From assembly GCA_024696945.1 (NCBI GenBank), contig JAILGF010000082.1, forward strand, positions 1 through 64,000: 64,000 bases of DNA. Reading direction: 5' to 3'. Position 1 is the stretch's first letter; each line of letters begins with the position of its first letter. A program made the translations under genes and the position numbers. Below the pieces are notes generated by a model that was not told the origin of the DNA, ran no database searches, and saw nothing but the letters and a program-made list of their open reading frames with translations. The stretch is from Lachnospiraceae bacterium (GTDB lineage Bacteria; Bacillota; Clostridia; Lachnospirales; Lachnospiraceae). Shown one piece after another: positions 9,030-18,927 of the stretch.

Positions 9030-9980
9030 ATGTCGGAAACAATTGTTGAAGTAAAGAACCTGGTAAAGAGATACAAGGAACTTATAGCTCTGGATAATTT
9101 CAATATGAGTATTGAAAAAGGAGAGGTGTTCGGTTTGCTGGGACCCAACGGTTCCGGAAAAACAACAACCATTAACTGCATTCTTTCATTATTAAATTAT
9201 AACAACGGTGAAATTAAAGTCTTCGGTGAGGAGATGAAAAACGACAGGTACGATCTTAAAAGGAAGATCGGCGTGGTAATGCAGGATGTTGCGGTATTCG
9301 ATGAACTTAGCGTATATGATAATATCGATTATTTCTGCGGACTCTATATAGAAGATAAGGAAACTAGAAAGAAGTATGTTGAAGAAGCCATAGAGTTTGT
9401 AGGACTTGAAGGATTCAAGAAATTTAAGCCAAAGAAGCTTTCAGGTGGTCTTTTGAGAAGACTGAATATCGCTTGCGGAATAGCACATAAGCCGGAGCTG
9501 ATAATCTTAGATGAGCCGACGGTAGCGGTTGACCCGCAGAGCAGAAATAAGATCCTGGAAGGGATTACGGAACTTAACCGCAACGGCGCAACAATTATTT
9601 ATACCAGCCACTACATGGAAGAAGTTGAACAGATCTGTACACATATCCTGATAATGGATAAGGGAAAGAATGTTGCGGAAGGCACAAGTGACGAGCTTAA
9701 GCGAAGCATTAAGAACACCGAGAACGTGATAGTGGATGTAAGAAATCTGGATGAAAAGCATGTTGAAGCGGTAAAGAAGCTTAATCATGTATATGATGTT
9801 AAATATATGTCAGACAGATTGACTATCAAATGTGCGGGCGGAAGACATAATATCTCACATGTTATAGATTATTTCGCAGACAACGGTCTGGATTATGACA
9901 GGATATATTCGGAGCTGCCCACATTAAATGACGTGTTCCTGGAGATAACAGGAACTTCACTTAGGGATCAGGAGGCATGA
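9030..9980 (+). CDS. ABC-2 transporter ATP-binding protein
   Basis: 316 residues. The first ~220 form a DrrA/NatA-type ATPase: Walker A GPNGSGKT near residue 37, signature LSGGLLRRLNIA, Walker B IILDEPTVAVDP and H-loop YTSHY. The remaining ~95 residues are the mixed alpha/beta C-terminal domain common to this subgroup. AAAAGGAGG precedes the ATG. The stop is one base before the first permease, so the genes are tightly coupled. It should power export of a drug, lipid or peptide, or movement of Na+ as in NatA. The adjoining NarL-type sensor system suggests induction by an envelope or antibiotic signal. Confidence 0.93.
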   Translation: MSETIVEVKNLVKRYKELIALDNFNMSIEKGEVFGLLGPNGSGKTTTINCILSLLNYNNGEIKVFGEEMKNDRYDLKRKIGVVMQDVAVFDELSVYDNIDYFCGLYIEDKETRKKYVEEAIEFVGLEGFKKFKPKKLSGGLLRRLNIACGIAHKPELIILDEPTVAVDPQSRNKILEGITELNRNGATIIYTSHYMEEVEQICTHILIMDKGKNVAEGTSDELKRSIKNTENVIVDVRNLDEKHVEAVKKLNHVYDVKYMSDRLTIKCAGGRHNISHVIDYFADNGLDYDRIYSELPTLNDVFLEITGTSLRDQEA

Positions 9981-9981
9981 T

Positions 9982-11130
9982 ATGTTCTTAAACATACTGT
10001 GTAAGAAATTAAAAATTTGTTTGAATAACAAGCAGAATATCTTCTGGACGCTGATGTTTCCTATTATACTGGGAACATTGTTTACGATAGCATTTGGCGG
10101 TATATTTGAAACCTACAAGTTTGAGGAGATCAAAACCGCTGTTGTATTTGATACGGATGATGCACAGGTGATCGAGAATGCAAAAAACGTCCTGGAAGGT
10201 ATTTCAAATGACGGGAAAAAACTACTCGATATTCAGTATCTGGAATATGATGAGGCAGAAGCACTTTTAAAGGACGGAGAAAAGGTAAACGGGATCATCA
10301 GGGTGAAGGAAGACGGAAAACTGACTCTGGACATAATAAGCAACGGAAATGAGTCTACTATCCAGCAGAGTATAGTTACCGGATACAATCAGAATGTAAC
10401 CATGATAGAGAAGGTTGCTAAGGAACATCCGGAAAAGCTTGGCGAGGTTATAAAAGGTATTTCGAAAAGCACTTCCTATGTAATTCCGAAAAGTCTTGGC
10501 GGAGACAACAAGGATCCCTTTATCAGTTATTTTTATAATCTTCTTGCAATGACCACGTTGTTTGCTTCAATGCACAGCTTAAGGATCGGAAACAATACCC
10601 AGGCGAATATGTCAAAGGTAGGAGCGCGTGCAAATGCATCCCCTGTCAGACGAATGAGCTTTCAGATAGCAGGTTTTATAGCTTCGTATCTGGTTTCGTT
10701 TGCTGTAGTTGAAATAGGACTTACATTCCTGCTTTTTGTCTTAAAGGTTGAGTTCGGCGGCGATATTCTGATGATATACCTGACTTCCGCTCTGGCTGCA
10801 CTGCTCGGCGTTGCACTTGGATTCTTCGTAGGAAATCTCGGAAGCTTTTCGTTGGAGAAAAAGGAAAGCATACTTGTAGCCATTACCCTTACAGGCTGTG
10901 CTCTTTCGGGACTTATGTATGGGGATATGAAGATAATCATTGCCGAAAAGGCTCCGATCATCAACAAGATTAATCCGACAGCAGTTATAAGCGATTCATA
11001 TTATGCCCTGAATATGTTTGGCGCGGGAAGCAGATATTTTGAAACCGTCATTTACATGGTCGTACTTAGTTTGGTTTTGACTATAGGAGGATTGCTCCTC
11101 GGAAGGAAGGTCAGCTATGATAGTATTTAA
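9982..11130 (+). CDS. ABC-2 type permease, first subunit
   Basis: 382 residues. One membrane segment near residues 20-45 is followed by an extracytoplasmic region of about 150 residues, and then by five further hydrophobic segments in the C-terminal half. This is the ABC2_membrane layout. The gene begins one base after the ATPase stop and overlaps the second permease by 14 bases, so the two permeases are probably made in equal amounts and form a heterodimer. The substrate cannot be assigned from sequence. Confidence 0.88.
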   Translation: MFLNILCKKLKICLNNKQNIFWTLMFPIILGTLFTIAFGGIFETYKFEEIKTAVVFDTDDAQVIENAKNVLEGISNDGKKLLDIQYLEYDEAEALLKDGEKVNGIIRVKEDGKLTLDIISNGNESTIQQSIVTGYNQNVTMIEKVAKEHPEKLGEVIKGISKSTSYVIPKSLGGDNKDPFISYFYNLLAMTTLFASMHSLRIGNNTQANMSKVGARANASPVRRMSFQIAGFIASYLVSFAVVEIGLTFLLFVLKVEFGGDILMIYLTSALAALLGVALGFFVGNLGSFSLEKKESILVAITLTGCALSGLMYGDMKIIIAEKAPIINKINPTAVISDSYYALNMFGAGSRYFETVIYMVVLSLVLTIGGLLLGRKVSYDSI

Positions 11131-12256
11131 GACATTTTTTAAGGTATTAAGCAGATACAAGTTTTCAATGATAATGTATTTGGCTATCGCTTTAGGGATA
11201 ATAACGATAATGTCAGGCTTCAATTCTAGTGGAAACGCATCCTATTATTCGGTCAGTCAGGGTATAATCGTTTTAGATAATGATAAGTCGGAGGTATCAA
11301 GAGGACTTATCAAATACTTGGAGACTATAAATTATATATATGAGGATAGCTTCTCGGATGAACAGATAACGGATATGATGTATTATACTAAGGCTTCAAA
11401 TTATCTTGTTATACCTGAAGGTTTTGGTGCGTCTTTCCTTTCGGGCACCGGAGAGCCTTTAAAGATTGAAAGCACGAAAGAAATAGATGCAAGAATGGGG
11501 TATACCGTAGAGGCTGAGATGGATAGCTATCTGAATCTTACCGCAAATTATATGAAGGGGGGCTACAGTTTCACGGAGGCAGATGAACTGTCCAGAGAAT
11601 CCCTGGCGGATATGAGTGCAGTGAATATGGTCTCCGAGGTTGTAATCCAGGATGATAAGATATTTACTGTATTTACTATTCTTCCTTATGCATTGCTTAC
11701 TTTACTCTGCTCGGCAGTTCTCCCTGTAATACTTAGGTTCGGGACCATGCTGATAAACAGAAGGACAGGTATATCTTCCATGCCTTCAGCTAAAAGACAG
11801 TCGATGCTTGCTTTGGCGAGTGCACTGGTTACAATAGGGTTTATTTGTGTTCTTATCTTCATCTCATCACTTTTGTCCGAGGAAATGTTTACGGCACGAT
11901 GGGCGCTTATAGCAATCGATGTATTTGTTTTCAGTATGACTGCTGTTATGATAATAGTTGCGCTTTCAAGCTTTGGAATTAAGCCCGAGGCAGCCCCTGC
12001 CATAACGAATATTGTTGCTCTTTCTTTCTCATTCCTTGGCGGTATATTCGTACCGATTGAACACCTTGGCGGAACGGCAAAAGCAATTGGGCAGTTCCTT
12101 CCTACATACTGGTATTCCGAAGCCATCAACAGAATAAAGAGTGGAAGTTCATTTGAAGAAATTTTAAATTGCCTATTGATTCAACTCTTGTTTGGTGTTA
12201 TGGTATTAGTAATAGGACTTATGGTCGGAAAACATAACGTGAAAAAGACTGCATAA
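11117..12256 (+). CDS. ABC-2 type permease, second subunit
   Basis: 379 residues with the same topology as the preceding permease: a membrane segment around 15-33, an extracytoplasmic domain of about 150 residues, then five to six C-terminal membrane segments. The pair with the preceding gene looks like an ancient duplication. The start lies inside the end of the previous gene (14-base overlap), and a Shine-Dalgarno-like GGAAGGAAGG sits just upstream. It is followed after 18 bases by the sensor kinase. Confidence 0.88.
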   Translation: MIVFKTFFKVLSRYKFSMIMYLAIALGIITIMSGFNSSGNASYYSVSQGIIVLDNDKSEVSRGLIKYLETINYIYEDSFSDEQITDMMYYTKASNYLVIPEGFGASFLSGTGEPLKIESTKEIDARMGYTVEAEMDSYLNLTANYMKGGYSFTEADELSRESLADMSAVNMVSEVVIQDDKIFTVFTILPYALLTLLCSAVLPVILRFGTMLINRRTGISSMPSAKRQSMLALASALVTIGFICVLIFISSLLSEEMFTARWALIAIDVFVFSMTAVMIIVALSSFGIKPEAAPAITNIVALSFSFLGGIFVPIEHLGGTAKAIGQFLPTYWYSEAINRIKSGSSFEEILNCLLIQLLFGVMVLVIGLMVGKHNVKKTA

Positions 12257-12274
12257 ACAAATAAGGGTGATGAA

Positions 12275-13429
12275 TTGAGAAGCTTTGTTGATAAGATCAT
12301 CCTGATGGTTTTTACCGCGTTAATGCTTTTTGAGGTCTTTGGTGAGGGACAGCGGGTTATAGCAGTGTTTGTGATGATAATAACTGCAGCCTTTATGTCA
12401 TACTTAAGACTGATCGGAAAAACCGCAGGAAAAATAAATATCGGACTGCAGTACGCAGCGGGACTTCTTATAGCATTAGTTCCGGAGATGATAATACTGC
12501 TTCCGATAGTCATATATGAAGTTTTCTTAGACCGGCAGATTGCTGCCGGTCTGGTTCTGTTTGCGGCCTCTGCTTATGCCTGCAGTTTCTTAAAAGTAAA
12601 CTCGATTCTTTTTATTGCGGTTTTAACAGGACTTGCAGTATATCTTGCTTATAGGACCAAGAAGGTGGAGATTCTGGAGCGTGATAATTTAAAGATACGT
12701 GATGAGGGCGAGATAAAAAAGGAAATGCTCCAGAAACAGAACAGTAATCTTCTTGAAGAGCAGGATAAAAACATTTATACCGCCCAGCTTTCGGAAAGAA
12801 ACCGTATTGCCCGTGAAATACATGACAATGTTGGGCATATGCTTAGCAGGTCAATCCTGCAGGTTGGCGCTATGATGGTGGTTCATAAGGACGAACCGGT
12901 GGCAGAGGAGCTTAAAAGTTTAAGGGAAACCCTTGATACCGCCATGAATAACATAAGAGAAAGTGTTCATGATATAAGGGATGATGCCATAGATCTTGAA
13001 TTGGCTATAAAAGAAATGGCTGAACCGTTGAAGGGGAAATTTAAATTACAGGTTGAGTTTGATGCCGATAAGAAATCGGTGGATAAAGATATTAAATATG
13101 CCGTGATCAATATTGTTAAGGAGGCCGTATCCAATATTATAAAGTACAGTAATAATCAAAACGTTCTTATAAGGTTTGACGAACATCCTTCCATGTATCA
13201 GCTTATTATCCATGATTACGGAGATGGGGATAATTCAAAGGGTATCGGAAAGGATACGGAGAAAAACGGTAAAAGTTCCGGGAAAAAGAAGAGCAGCCTT
13301 GAAACTGTAAAGAGTAACGGAATGGGATTGGAGAATATCCGTACACGTGCCGTACAGCTCGGAGGGCAGGCAAACTTTTCGGATGAAAACGGTTTCAGGA
13401 TATTTGTCAGGATTCCAAAGGAGAGATAA
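12275..13429 (+). CDS. NarL/DesK-type sensor histidine kinase
   Basis: 384 residues from a TTG start with GGGTGAT upstream; the nearby ATG is in a frame that stops at once. About five hydrophobic segments fill the first 127 residues with almost no extracytoplasmic loop, so the sensor is intramembrane. A coiled-coil linker leads to the HisKA_3 box with His183 (EIHDNVGHMLSRS). The HATPase_c domain has NIVKEAVSNIIKYS and GMGLENIRTRA. A Lys/Ser/Gly-rich insert (about residues 323-345) sits between the DYGDG box and the GMGLEN box and is unusual. It forms a coupled pair with the regulator that begins on the next base. Confidence 0.93.
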   Translation: MRSFVDKIILMVFTALMLFEVFGEGQRVIAVFVMIITAAFMSYLRLIGKTAGKINIGLQYAAGLLIALVPEMIILLPIVIYEVFLDRQIAAGLVLFAASAYACSFLKVNSILFIAVLTGLAVYLAYRTKKVEILERDNLKIRDEGEIKKEMLQKQNSNLLEEQDKNIYTAQLSERNRIAREIHDNVGHMLSRSILQVGAMMVVHKDEPVAEELKSLRETLDTAMNNIRESVHDIRDDAIDLELAIKEMAEPLKGKFKLQVEFDADKKSVDKDIKYAVINIVKEAVSNIIKYSNNQNVLIRFDEHPSMYQLIIHDYGDGDNSKGIGKDTEKNGKSSGKKKSSLETVKSNGMGLENIRTRAVQLGGQANFSDENGFRIFVRIPKER

Positions 13430-14050
13430 ATGCGGGTATTGATAGTAGATGATGACAATTTGGTAGCTATGAGTCTGAAGACTATCCTGTCTTCCGACAG
13501 TGAAATAGAAGTAGTCGGTACCGGAAGTTCCGGAGATGAAGCTATAGAGCTTTACAACAAGACAAAGCCGGATGTTCTACTTATGGATATAAGAATGAAC
13601 GGCATGACGGGACTTGAGGCCGGAGCCAAGATCCTGGAAAAGAACAGAGATGCCAAGATTCTTTATCTGACGACTTTTAATGATGATGAATATATAATCA
13701 AAGCTATATCGATAGGGGCAAAGGGGTATATAATCAAGCAGGATTTTGAGAGCATTATCCCTGCGGTAAAGTCAGTATTTAAGGGACAGAGTGTTTTCGG
13801 AAACGCTATAACCGAAAAGCTTCCGGATATTATCAATAAGAAAAAGTCATTTGATTATGAATCCTACGGGATTACTTCACAGGAGAAGGAAATAATAGAG
13901 GAAGTTGCGAAAGGATTGTCAAACAAGGAAATAGCTGACGAACTCTGTCTTTCAGAAGGGACTGTAAGAAATTACCTAAGTAATATCTTGAGGAAGCTTG
14001 ACTTAAGAGACAGGACTAATCTGGCTATTTTCTATTATCAAAATCAGTAA
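13430..14050 (+). CDS. NarL/FixJ-family response regulator
   Basis: 206 residues. The receiver has Asp7/Asp8, phospho-acceptor Asp53 (LLMDIRM) and the usual Thr and Lys positions (YLTTF; GYIIK). The C-terminal LuxR-type helix-turn-helix spans roughly 142-200 (TSQEKEIIEEVAKGLSNKE, then SEGTVRNYLSNI). The ATG immediately follows the kinase stop. It probably controls the ABC-2 operon in which it lies; repeated GATGTGACAT motifs near 8880 and 8925 are candidate binding sites. A terminator follows directly. Confidence 0.95.
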   Translation: MRVLIVDDDNLVAMSLKTILSSDSEIEVVGTGSSGDEAIELYNKTKPDVLLMDIRMNGMTGLEAGAKILEKNRDAKILYLTTFNDDEYIIKAISIGAKGYIIKQDFESIIPAVKSVFKGQSVFGNAITEKLPDIINKKKSFDYESYGITSQEKEIIEEVAKGLSNKEIADELCLSEGTVRNYLSNILRKLDLRDRTNLAIFYYQNQ

Positions 14051-14065
14051 ATCAGTAGGATCGGT

Positions 14066-14097
14066 ACCGGCAGCGGAAAAACGCTGTCGGTTTTTTT
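14066..14097 (+). terminator. Rho-independent terminator after the ABC-2/two-component operon
   Basis: A 10-bp stem with one G-T pair (14066-14075 with 14082-14091) is followed by seven T. It closes the operon at 9030-14050. Confidence 0.88.
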
Positions 14098-14212
14098 ATG
14101 GGGTTTTTGTTGGACAAAACTCGAAAAAACAATTATAAGTAGAAAAATGAAGATTTTTCCATTAAAAATAAAATTGTAGTAGAATATAACTATGGCGTAC
14201 AACCAAGGATTG

Positions 14213-14221
14213 TGTTATACT
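14213..14221 (+). promoter_or_regulatory. Extended -10 promoter for the XRE/ABC pair operon
   Basis: TG-T-TATACT (14213-14221) is an extended -10, with no clear -35. It lies about 60 bases upstream of the XRE gene, and GACAGGAGG precedes that gene's ATG. Confidence 0.45.
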
Positions 14222-14282
14222 GTTGTTAAATCAAAAATAAGTTGAATTCAATTTCCCAAACAACCGACAGGAGGTATATATT

Positions 14283-15212
14283 ATGGCAAAGACGATAAAT
14301 GTTTTTTCGACTAATTTACAGGCATTAAGAAAGAAAAAGGGTGTAACACAGGAACAGCTGGCATCATACCTGGGAGTCAGTCCCCAGGCGGTATCAAAAT
14401 GGGAGAACGGAAGCTACCCGGAAGGCGACCTTCTCCCAAAGATATCGGAATACTTTGAGGTTTCCATATCGTATCTTTACGGACAGGAGAAAGAAAAGGT
14501 ATCTATAGAACAGGAAGTACAGAATGTTCTTCGTGATGTTTTGGATGATGAAATAAAAGAAGAAAATTTTAATTGTTCCGCATATTTTGACAAAATATTG
14601 GATATAGCATGGGCGTTTCAGATTTCCGCCTATAAAAGTAATAAGTATTATTATAAGCGCCCGGAAGTTGCAGAAGGAGAAAGAACTGTTTCTGTCATAT
14701 CGGACAATGCCGGTTACGGATATTATAATCTGAATCCGGATACACAGTTTTACTCAATAGTAAGGGAACCCGAAAAAGGATTTGCTGCAAATATCCATAT
14801 TTCGGATAAGATGCGTAATATATTTAAGGCACTTGGTGAACCGGGAGGACTTGAGACGCTGTTTTGTTTCCTTACACTTAATTGTAATGAATGTATTACC
14901 GTTTCATCAATTGCGGACAAGGTGGGGATAGGTGTTGAACAGGTTCAATCAATAATTAAAAAATTTAACATCGGAAATGACATATATAAGCCTATAAGCT
15001 GTATCGATGTGATCAAAAAGGATGAGAAAGAGAAAGCCTACATCACTGATCTGTCAGGTATATCTATTTATATAGTATTACTGCTTGCGGCTGAAACCAT
15101 TGTCAATCCGCCTCATGGATATACCATGCAGATAGGCAACAGGAATAAACCCTGGTTTGATAAGAAAGATGTTGATGGAATACTTAAGTTTATACAGGAG
15201 AACAGAAAATAA
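14283..15212 (+). CDS. XRE-family transcriptional regulator
   Basis: 309 residues. A canonical HTH_3 domain occupies about residues 8-66 (LRKKKGVTQEQLASYLGVSP, then AVSKWENG). The remaining ~240 residues are not a domain I can name; a region near 195-235 (VSSIADKVGIGVEQVQSIIKKF) looks like a second helix-turn-helix or winged-helix element. The stop overlaps the ATG of the ABC gene by one base (TAATG), so the regulator is the first gene of the ABC exporter operon and probably controls it. Whether it senses a ligand is unknown. Confidence 0.85.
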   Translation: MAKTINVFSTNLQALRKKKGVTQEQLASYLGVSPQAVSKWENGSYPEGDLLPKISEYFEVSISYLYGQEKEKVSIEQEVQNVLRDVLDDEIKEENFNCSAYFDKILDIAWAFQISAYKSNKYYYKRPEVAEGERTVSVISDNAGYGYYNLNPDTQFYSIVREPEKGFAANIHISDKMRNIFKALGEPGGLETLFCFLTLNCNECITVSSIADKVGIGVEQVQSIIKKFNIGNDIYKPISCIDVIKKDEKEKAYITDLSGISIYIVLLLAAETIVNPPHGYTMQIGNRNKPWFDKKDVDGILKFIQENRK

Positions 15213-17092
15213 TGTCAGAATATAAAGAGAGCAAAGATAATCCGCTCCATAAGGAATTTGGATTATGGAGCAATATAAAATATACTCTGGGCAAAGGCTG
15301 GGAGTATGGGAAATCGGCCATAATCCTGGCGGCCATAGGGATGGTAGCAGCGTCGATCCTGCAGTATGCCTGGGGAATTTTTAGCAAGTACGTGCTGGAT
15401 ATAATTGAAAAAAATACCGATGCTGAAACAAAAAAGAATGAACTGATAATGTTTCTGATAATAGCGGGAAGTGTAATGGCCGTTCTGGTTTTAAGCAAAA
15501 CCGTTTCGGATTCGCTTACATGGTATAAGTACATTGCCATAAGGATGAGGGTAATAAGCGAAAGAGTAGCCCGTGTGCTTAGTCTAAACTATGAAATACT
15601 GGAAAGGCCGGATGTACTGGATATGCATGAGCGCGCTTCGGCTGCGGCTGAGGACAATCAGAACGGGTTTGAAGGGATATTTCATATTTTACCGGACTTA
15701 GGAAAGAGTCTCCTTACAGCCATTGTTACCTTTGTGGCCGTAACGGTTCTGGATTTCAGACTGATCATCGGCCTTGTGGTCCTTGCAATAATACAGTTTC
15801 TGTCTTATCGAAGGGTTATAAAAAAGGACAAGGAAAAGGTCTGGGACAAGATGTCACCGGTATGGCGTAAGATAGACTATATGTCAAGGGTTACTCAGGA
15901 TTTTGAGTATGCAAAGGACATACGCTTATTCGGTCTTAGCAGATATCTGATAAGCAAACAGAAAAAGATATACGCTGAAAGAGAAGAAAGAATGGACTTG
16001 CACTGCGATATGTGGTTTGGACAGGCATTTTTAACCCAGATACTTTCCATGATAGGAAAAGGACTTGTTTATGCGGTTCTTTTTTATGCGGTGATCGAAA
16101 AAGGACTTTCAATTGGTAATTTTACCATGTTTATCGCCATGTCCACGGCATTCTCGCAGAGCTTCGTATTTCTGCTTTTGCGCTTCGGAGACTTAAAAAA
16201 ATGTTCGCTCAGGGTTGATGACTTAAGGTCCTTTATGGAACTTGACATGTATGAGGAAAAAGAAACGCTGCCTTTGCCTAAAGCGGATAGTTACGTAATT
16301 GAGTTCAAGGATGTCGGTTACAAATATCTGAAGGCTGAAAAATTTGCGTTAAGACACCTTAACCTAAAGATAAACGCCGGTGAAAGGCTGGCGGTGGTAG
16401 GACTTAACGGTGCAGGAAAAACCACTATGATAAAGCTTCTTCTCCGCCTTTATGATCCGACGGAAGGAGTCATAACATTAAACGGAGTGGATATAAAAAA
16501 TTATAAGCGTGAGGATTATTACCGGCTGTTCGCACCTGTATTCCAGGATGTTGAAACCTTTGCATTCCCCATAGTCGAAAATGTTTCCATGAAGCCTAAA
16601 GCCGATACGGATGTGGATAAAGTAACCAGATCGCTTGAAGAAGCAGGACTGGCTGAAAAGATGGCTACACTTAAAAACGGAATAGATACCTATATCACAA
16701 ATATCGTAGAGGATGACGGAATAGACCTGTCTGGTGGTGAAAAACAGAAAATGGCACTGGCAAGGGCACTGTATAAGGGGGCTGACATAGTGGTTCTTGA
16801 TGAGCCTACATCAGCGCTTGATGCTATAGCAGAGCAGCAGCTGTATGAACGTTTTGACACCATGATAGGAAAGAAGTCTGCGGTATATATTTCGCACAGG
16901 CTTGCTTCTACAAGATTCTGTGACAACATAGCAATGTTTAAGAATGGCGAAATGATTGAATACGGCAGTTTCGATGAGTTGATTGAGAAAAACGGAGAAT
17001 ACGCCAATATGTTCAACGTTCAGGCCAAATACTATAATGACCAGCCTTCAAGCGAAGGTGAGGGAGCATTACAGAATGAATTAGGAGTATAG
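15212..17092 (+). CDS. ABC exporter half-transporter (TMD-NBD), subunit A
   Basis: 626 residues: about 340 of membrane domain with roughly six hydrophobic segments, then one ATPase domain. Walker A is GLNGAGKTT (near 396), followed by Q-loop FQD, signature LSGGEKQK, Walker B IVVLDEPTSALDA and H-loop YISHRL. All catalytic residues appear intact. It is followed after two bases by a second half-transporter, so the functional unit is probably a heterodimer. It closely resembles the protein at 23696 (shared C-terminal ISHRLAST-RFC and QAKYY motifs). Likely an exporter of a drug, peptide or lipid; the substrate is unknown. Confidence 0.93.
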   Translation: MSEYKESKDNPLHKEFGLWSNIKYTLGKGWEYGKSAIILAAIGMVAASILQYAWGIFSKYVLDIIEKNTDAETKKNELIMFLIIAGSVMAVLVLSKTVSDSLTWYKYIAIRMRVISERVARVLSLNYEILERPDVLDMHERASAAAEDNQNGFEGIFHILPDLGKSLLTAIVTFVAVTVLDFRLIIGLVVLAIIQFLSYRRVIKKDKEKVWDKMSPVWRKIDYMSRVTQDFEYAKDIRLFGLSRYLISKQKKIYAEREERMDLHCDMWFGQAFLTQILSMIGKGLVYAVLFYAVIEKGLSIGNFTMFIAMSTAFSQSFVFLLLRFGDLKKCSLRVDDLRSFMELDMYEEKETLPLPKADSYVIEFKDVGYKYLKAEKFALRHLNLKINAGERLAVVGLNGAGKTTMIKLLLRLYDPTEGVITLNGVDIKNYKREDYYRLFAPVFQDVETFAFPIVENVSMKPKADTDVDKVTRSLEEAGLAEKMATLKNGIDTYITNIVEDDGIDLSGGEKQKMALARALYKGADIVVLDEPTSALDAIAEQQLYERFDTMIGKKSAVYISHRLASTRFCDNIAMFKNGEMIEYGSFDELIEKNGEYANMFNVQAKYYNDQPSSEGEGALQNELGV

Positions 17093-17094
17093 AG

Positions 17095-18927
17095 ATGTCA
17101 AAGAAGAAAGAATTGTCGTCGATGGCTAAGATCATCCCGGTCTTAAAGCTATTGTTTCCGATAACTGCGAAGAAGTTTCCTTGGTTTTTCCCTTGTGAAA
17201 TATTCAAGGTGTTTATAATGGTGGCAAACACCCTGCTTCCGGTAATTGTTTCACCCATGATAATCGAAGAACTGATTACTGCAAGGGATGTTAAAACCCT
17301 GATCATACTTGCTTCGATACTGATAGGCGGAGAGTGTATCACATTAATTATTTGGGAAAAGCTTAACAACAAGCTCCAGAAGTACCAGCAAAGGCTTGAT
17401 GACTATTTTAACATGCTTGCCGGACAGCATTCAATGGAACTGGATTTCCAGCTTACAGAGGACAAGGATGCCCTTGATCAGGTGGAAAAAGCCAGGACTG
17501 GAATGGATTGGTATTCGGGAGGTGTATATGGTATAACGGAGCAGCTGACCGGGTTTACAGCAAATGTTTTCAACGTATTCGGTCTTGTTGTAATCATAAG
17601 TCTGCATGCGCCGCTGCTTTTACTGTTGATCCTTGTCTATGTGGTAATTATGGGTTTTGTTACGGCGAAGAACAATAAAATAGGAATGGAAGCCTATAAG
17701 AAGCTTTCTAAGGTCAACAGGCTGTTCGGATACTTTGGATGGAATATCGTGGATTTTAGATACGGTAAGGACATTAGACTGTATGATGCAAAGAAGATGA
17801 TGGTTGATTGTTGGGACAGAAATTCCGAAAAAAGCAATTCCCATTGGGAATGGCAGGCGAAAACCAGCATGAAATATAACCTTGCCGGGGATGTTGCCAA
17901 TATAATCAGGATGATAGTATCATACATTTATACCGGTTTCCTTGCTATTAAGGGTGTGTTTTCCATAAGTGTATTCGTCCAGATGATCCAGGCAGCAGAT
18001 GAGCTTAACAACAAGCTGGGCGGATTGGTATACAATGCACAGGAAATAGCGAAACGTTGCAATTATGCATATGAATTCGTACTGTTTATGGAATATCCCG
18101 AAGCACTGGAAAAAGGCGAAAGATCTGTGGATAAGGAAATACGTGAAATAGAGTTTAAAAACGTGTCTTTCAAGTATCCGGGTACCGAGAAGATGATACT
18201 TGACAATATCAGCATAAAGATTAAAGCCGGAGAACACTTATCCATAGTGGGTCTCAATGGCGCGGGAAAGACCACATTTATAAAACTTCTATGCAGGTTA
18301 TACGATCCGACGGAAGGCGAGATATTTGTAAACGGAGTCAATATCAAGGAATATGACTACAAGCAGTATATGGCTCTTTTTGCACCTGTATTCCAGGATT
18401 TTCGACTGTTTGCATTTCCTATAGAGGAGAATATTACTTTGGTAGACGGGGAGGCAATAGGGGAAGCAGATAACGGCGTGAACACTACCGACATCGAGGA
18501 TAGATTAAGGCGGGTTATAGAACTGGTTAATATAAAGGAGATGCTCGAAAAACTTGAAAAAGGCTCGAAGACCATGCTTTATAAGTATTTCGATGAGAAC
18601 GGTATTGAGCCCTCCGGCGGTGAGCAGCAGAAGATTGCCATAGCAAGGGCCTTGTATAAGGAATCGCCCGTGGTAATCTTAGATGAGCCTACGGCGGCAC
18701 TTGACCCTATAGCCGAATATGAGATATATAAGCAGTTCCATACCTTAGTAGGTGACAAAACAGCATTTTATATCTCACACAGACTTTCATCGTGCAGGTT
18801 CTGTGATACCATAGCGGTATTCTCTGAAGGAAAGATAGCAGAGTATGGCAACCATGATACATTGATAAAGATGACCGGCGGCATCTATGCGAAGATGTTT
18901 GAAGCACAGGCACAGTATTATAGATAG
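17095..18927 (+). CDS. ABC exporter half-transporter (TMD-NBD), subunit B
   Basis: 610 residues with an N-terminal membrane domain and a C-terminal ATPase: GLNGAGKTT near 384, Q-loop FQDFRLFAFP, signature PSGGEQQK, Walker B VVILDEPTAALDP, H-loop YISHRLSSCRFC. The signature starts with Pro instead of the usual Leu, as often seen in one half of such pairs. It is paralogous to the protein at 25524, which shares the SSCRFCD motif and the QA-YYR terminus. It ends the operon begun by the XRE gene. A long AT-rich stretch follows. Confidence 0.93.
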   Translation: MSKKKELSSMAKIIPVLKLLFPITAKKFPWFFPCEIFKVFIMVANTLLPVIVSPMIIEELITARDVKTLIILASILIGGECITLIIWEKLNNKLQKYQQRLDDYFNMLAGQHSMELDFQLTEDKDALDQVEKARTGMDWYSGGVYGITEQLTGFTANVFNVFGLVVIISLHAPLLLLLILVYVVIMGFVTAKNNKIGMEAYKKLSKVNRLFGYFGWNIVDFRYGKDIRLYDAKKMMVDCWDRNSEKSNSHWEWQAKTSMKYNLAGDVANIIRMIVSYIYTGFLAIKGVFSISVFVQMIQAADELNNKLGGLVYNAQEIAKRCNYAYEFVLFMEYPEALEKGERSVDKEIREIEFKNVSFKYPGTEKMILDNISIKIKAGEHLSIVGLNGAGKTTFIKLLCRLYDPTEGEIFVNGVNIKEYDYKQYMALFAPVFQDFRLFAFPIEENITLVDGEAIGEADNGVNTTDIEDRLRRVIELVNIKEMLEKLEKGSKTMLYKYFDENGIEPSGGEQQKIAIARALYKESPVVILDEPTAALDPIAEYEIYKQFHTLVGDKTAFYISHRLSSCRFCDTIAVFSEGKIAEYGNHDTLIKMTGGIYAKMFEAQAQYYR

